Shown here: in pieces, positions 4,995-7,056 of the stretch
How positions within the stretch are numbered: position 1 is the first letter of the stretch
How the letters are laid out: each line of letters starts with the position of its first letter
Source of the DNA: Clostridia bacterium
GTDB taxonomy: Bacteria > Bacillota > Clostridia > CAKSNL01 > HGM11501
NCBI GenBank assembly: GCA_030535815.1
Contig: JAUNRD010000093.1
Span: 1-7,056, forward strand
DNA: 7,056 bases
Direction of reading: 5' to 3'
Notes under the pieces: generated by a model
Database searches by the model: none
What the model saw: the letters and a program-made list of their open reading frames with translations, nothing else
Told to the model about the DNA's origin: nothing
Program-made: the position numbers and the translations under genes

Positions 4995-6332
4995 TTATAA
5001 TCCCTTTTTCTCTTTTATAAAGTCTTTATAGAACAATGCGCTCTTTTTGGGAATAAGTTTCATCGTTTCTTTGTCAAGACGGGTTATTCCGAATTTATAG
5101 TTATATCCTGCGGACCACTCGAAATTATCCATAAGGCTCCAGAGGTAATAGCCCCTTATATCATAGCCTTCTGAAAGCGCCTTTTTAAGGCTGTCAAGGA
5201 ATCCCGAAACGTATTTTATGCGGTCATAATCCAAAACTGTGCCGTTTTCATCCATAGGCTCTTCCCCTTCAAAATATGTACCGTTTTCCGTTACATAAAT
5301 CGGAACATTGATGTTATAAAGCTCGTGTAAAAGCTTAACTGCATCGTAAAGTGCATCGGGGTAATATTCTGTCTTGTTGTTAAGGAAGTTTCCGCCCTGA
5401 GAAAAGTCCGCCCTTGCTTTGGCATCTTTGCTTACCATAACACGGTTATAAACATTAAGACCGAAGAAATCAAGCTTTTGAGATGTGAGGCGGAAATCCT
5501 CATCCTTCATTTCCATAAGAGTGCCTTCCTCGGAAAGCTTATTTAAGATATAGTCTGAATAGCTTCCTTTAAGGATGGGATCGCAATAAAACTTCCAGTT
5601 ACGCTCATCCTGGTCAATTACAAGGGCTTGATCCTCTTCGCTGTCTGTAAGCGCGTGACGCTTCCAGATATCAATTACCACGCCTATTTCAGAGTTTTTA
5701 AGATTAGCCGCCCTGAAGGCCTCAACACCCTTACCGTGAGCAACCAGAATGTTGTGACGCGCCTGATTCCCCCACTTTTCATTTCTGTGACCGGGAGCAA
5801 AGCCGCCCAGGGCATAGCCCACATATGTGGCAATGGGCTCGTTTACCGTTGACCACATGGGAACAAGGCTTCCGAATGCGGAAAACATCTTTTCCGCATA
5901 TTCGCCAAACCAGTCTATAACATCACGGTTTACCCAGCCGCCCTTATCTTCAAGCGCCTGAGGCAAATCCCAATGATACAATGTTACGTTGGGCTTTATC
6001 CCTGCTTCAATCAGCTTTTCAAAAACGCTTTTATAGTAGTCCATTCCCTTTTCGTTGAGCTTTCCCGTTCCTTCGGGAAGCACTCTTGACCAGGACATGG
6101 AAAGACGGTAGCTGTCCACGCCAAGGAATTTAAGCATTTCTATATCTCTGTCAAATCTGTTATAGCTGTCGCAGGCAACCGAGGGTGTATGTCCGCCGAA
6201 AATTTTACCGGGAGTTTCGGCAAAAACATCCCATATGCTCTTCCCTCTGCCGTCCTGCAAGGCTCCGCCCTCTATCTGTCCTGCGCTTGTTGCCACGCCC
6301 CATATAAAATCCTCAGGAAAAACGTTGTCCAT
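4995..6332 (-). CDS. Beta-glucosidase, glycoside hydrolase family 1
   Basis: This 445-residue retaining beta-glycosidase is full length for family 1 (about 440-480). It hydrolyses non-reducing beta-linked glucose (or galactose) from cellobiose and similar short or aryl glucosides. The N-terminal FPEDFIWGVATS is typical, with Q19 and E21 in the QIEG segment. LYHWDLP (118-124) is present. TVNEP (162-166) gives the acid/base Glu165, and YVTENG (346-351) gives the nucleophile Glu349. WSLMDNFEW (398-406) supplies the glycone-site Glu405 and Trp406. With both catalytic Glu residues in place it should be active. There is no signal peptide, so it is cytoplasmic. The phospho-sugar-binding Ser/Lys signature of 6-phospho-beta-glucosidases is not seen in the C-terminal segment (FEW rather than a Ser-containing motif), which favours non-phosphorylated substrates. 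GGAGGG (6340-6345) lies 7 bases before the start. The gene is monocistronic, with its own promoter and terminator. No transporter is adjacent, so uptake must be encoded elsewhere. Confidence 0.96.
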   Translation of the reverse strand: MDNVFPEDFIWGVATSAGQIEGGALQDGRGKSIWDVFAETPGKIFGGHTPSVACDSYNRFDRDIEMLKFLGVDSYRLSMSWSRVLPEGTGKLNEKGMDYYKSVFEKLIEAGIKPNVTLYHWDLPQALEDKGGWVNRDVIDWFGEYAEKMFSAFGSLVPMWSTVNEPIATYVGYALGGFAPGHRNEKWGNQARHNILVAHGKGVEAFRAANLKNSEIGVVIDIWKRHALTDSEEDQALVIDQDERNWKFYCDPILKGSYSDYILNKLSEEGTLMEMKDEDFRLTSQKLDFFGLNVYNRVMVSKDAKARADFSQGGNFLNNKTEYYPDALYDAVKLLHELYNINVPIYVTENGTYFEGEEPMDENGTVLDYDRIKYVSGFLDSLKKALSEGYDIRGYYLWSLMDNFEWSAGYNYKFGITRLDKETMKLIPKKSALFYKDFIKEKKGL

Positions 6333-6385
6333 TTTTGCACCCTCCGTTTATAAGCTGAAATTTTCTTTTTCTTTTGTATAACAGT

Positions 6386-6414
6386 ATTTTACTCCCGAAA
6401 AAAATCTTTGTCAA
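6386..6414 (-). promoter_or_regulatory. Sigma-A-type promoter of the beta-glucosidase gene
   Basis: On the minus strand, a consensus -35 TTGACA (6409-6414), a 17-bp spacer and a -10 TAAAAT (6386-6391) would start transcription near 6379. The start codon is at 6332. I see no convincing catabolite-control (cre) site or other operator around it. Confidence 0.8.
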
Positions 6415-6455
6415 CAGCTTTTGCATTATTTGGTAAAACGCTCCGCTAAAACAGA

Positions 6456-6506
6456 AAATGAGCATAGAATTCCTGCCTTAAGCGGTATGGAATCCTATGC
6501 TCATTT
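6456..6506 (-). terminator. Hairpin terminator of the upstream SLH gene
   Basis: The arms 6456-6473 and 6489-6506 pair over 18 bases, with one G-T wobble and a 15-base loop. On the minus strand the stem is followed by TTTTCTGTTTT. It lies about 30 bases past the stop codon at 6537-6539 and about 40 bases before the beta-glucosidase -35 box, isolating the two genes from each other. Confidence 0.8.
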
Positions 6507-6536
6507 ATTTTATAAAACCTTCACACTTCTGCTATA

Positions 6537-7056
6537 TCAGTTATCAAGCTTTGTCCAGTCAGGATTTTCTGTAAGCTTTGTCCATCTCTCATGTTTGCCG
6601 TCAGCCTTCGTCTTGTATGTATGGCTGTTGGTTGCTTCCTGAACGGCAAGATAATACCAGGCTGTTTCATCTGCATTATCCACCCAGGTCGTCATACCCG
6701 AAAGAAGGTCTTCCTTTGTTTCAGGCTCACGGTTAAGAACACGGTTAACAAGTGTCATAACCTCTGCTCTCGTAATGTTGTCATCAGGACGGAAAAGACC
6801 GTTATAGCCAATTATCCATTCAGCTGTTGCAGCTTCATTGATATAGCTTTCTGCCCAATGTCCCTCAACATCGCTGAAGAGCTTTTTACCGTCAGTTTCA
6901 ATTTCAACCATTCGTGCAAAAATCGTAGCGAGCTCTGCTCTTGTTATACAAGCGTCCGGAGCGAAAGTATCCTCTGTACGTCCCTTTACCAGCTCAAGGC
7001 TTGCAAGAGTGGAAACCGCTGTGTTAAACCAGTCACACTCATTTACGTCCGTGAAT
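6537..7056 (-). CDS. SLH-domain surface protein, C-terminal end (5' end outside window)
   Basis: The frame is open to the window edge. The ATG at 6911 is internal, because SLH sequence continues upstream of it without a stop. The visible 172 residues hold one SLH repeat at about 1-47 (starts FTDV, signature CITRAELATI) and another at about 60-108 (starts FSDVEGHWAESYI, signature NITRAEVMTL). A degenerate third repeat at about 113-172 starts TWVDNADETAWYYLAVQEA, lacks a TRAE motif and ends in a Trp- and Lys-rich tail. The TRAE signatures here are canonical, unlike the CTRAQ/CTRGQ type of the proteins encoded at 1599-4024, so this is a separate SLH lineage. The role is cell-wall attachment of whatever lies in the missing N-terminal part. 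Confidence 0.9.
   Translation of the reverse strand, partial: FTDVNECDWFNTAVSTLASLELVKGRTEDTFAPDACITRAELATIFARMVEIETDGKKLFSDVEGHWAESYINEAATAEWIIGYNGLFRPDDNITRAEVMTLVNRVLNREPETKEDLLSGMTTWVDNADETAWYYLAVQEATNSHTYKTKADGKHERWTKLTENPDWTKLDN

Noticed and set aside
6425..6452. Possible catabolite-control (cre) site upstream of the beta-glucosidase promoter
   Set aside because: The ggtaaaacgctccgctaaaac stretch has a central CG but the TG/CA half-site spacing does not fit the cre consensus on either strand.
6537..6911. SLH protein as a complete 124-residue gene starting at 6911
   Set aside because: The SLH repeat continues in frame upstream to the window edge, so the ATG is an internal Met.

Overview
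The window looks like a chromosomal stretch from a Gram-positive, low-to-moderate GC anaerobe of the class Clostridia, probably a gut-type lineage. The reasons are three exported proteins with S-layer homology (SLH) repeats, strong AGGAGG-type ribosome binding sites, TTGACA/TATAAT-like promoters, hairpin terminators with T tracts, and an IS256-family element. Assignment below class is not possible from the sequence alone.

Layout, left to right. (1) Positions 1-660, plus strand: the C-terminal part of an AraC-family regulator that begins before the window. (2) About 695-1308: the left part of an IS256-family insertion sequence, with a transposase start whose ribosome binding site is buried in an 18-bp hairpin. 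The transposase stops matching its family at about 1308, just before its first catalytic Asp would be expected, and is joined to the 3' end of an unrelated gene (about 1309-1480), readable in another frame. (3) 1551-1588: a palindromic two-way terminator. (4) 1599-4024, minus strand: a two-gene operon of secreted SLH proteins. The first gene (2780-4024) carries a CAP/SCP domain and three SLH repeats; the second (1599-2753) carries an unrecognised N-terminal region and three SLH repeats. (5) 4025-4192: a divergent control region. (6) 4193-4957, plus strand: a MerR-family regulator with a BmrR/GyrI-like ligand-binding domain. (7) 4958-4991: a second palindromic two-way terminator. (8) 4995-6332, minus strand: a family 1 beta-glucosidase with its own promoter. 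(9) 6537-7056, minus strand: the C-terminal end of a third, different SLH protein that continues beyond the window.

The most interesting point is the control region at 4080-4140. On the minus strand, facing the CAP/SLH operon, there is a promoter TTGCAT - 19 bp - TATAAT whose over-long spacer holds the palindrome cgtacc-taag-ggtacg. That is the standard architecture of a promoter activated by a MerR-family protein, and a MerR gene lies immediately beside it in divergent orientation. The inference is that a small-molecule-sensing regulator switches on cell-surface SLH proteins instead of the usual efflux pump or detoxification gene. The beta-glucosidase is transcribed separately and probably does cytoplasmic disaccharide hydrolysis; nothing in the sequence ties it to the surface proteins.
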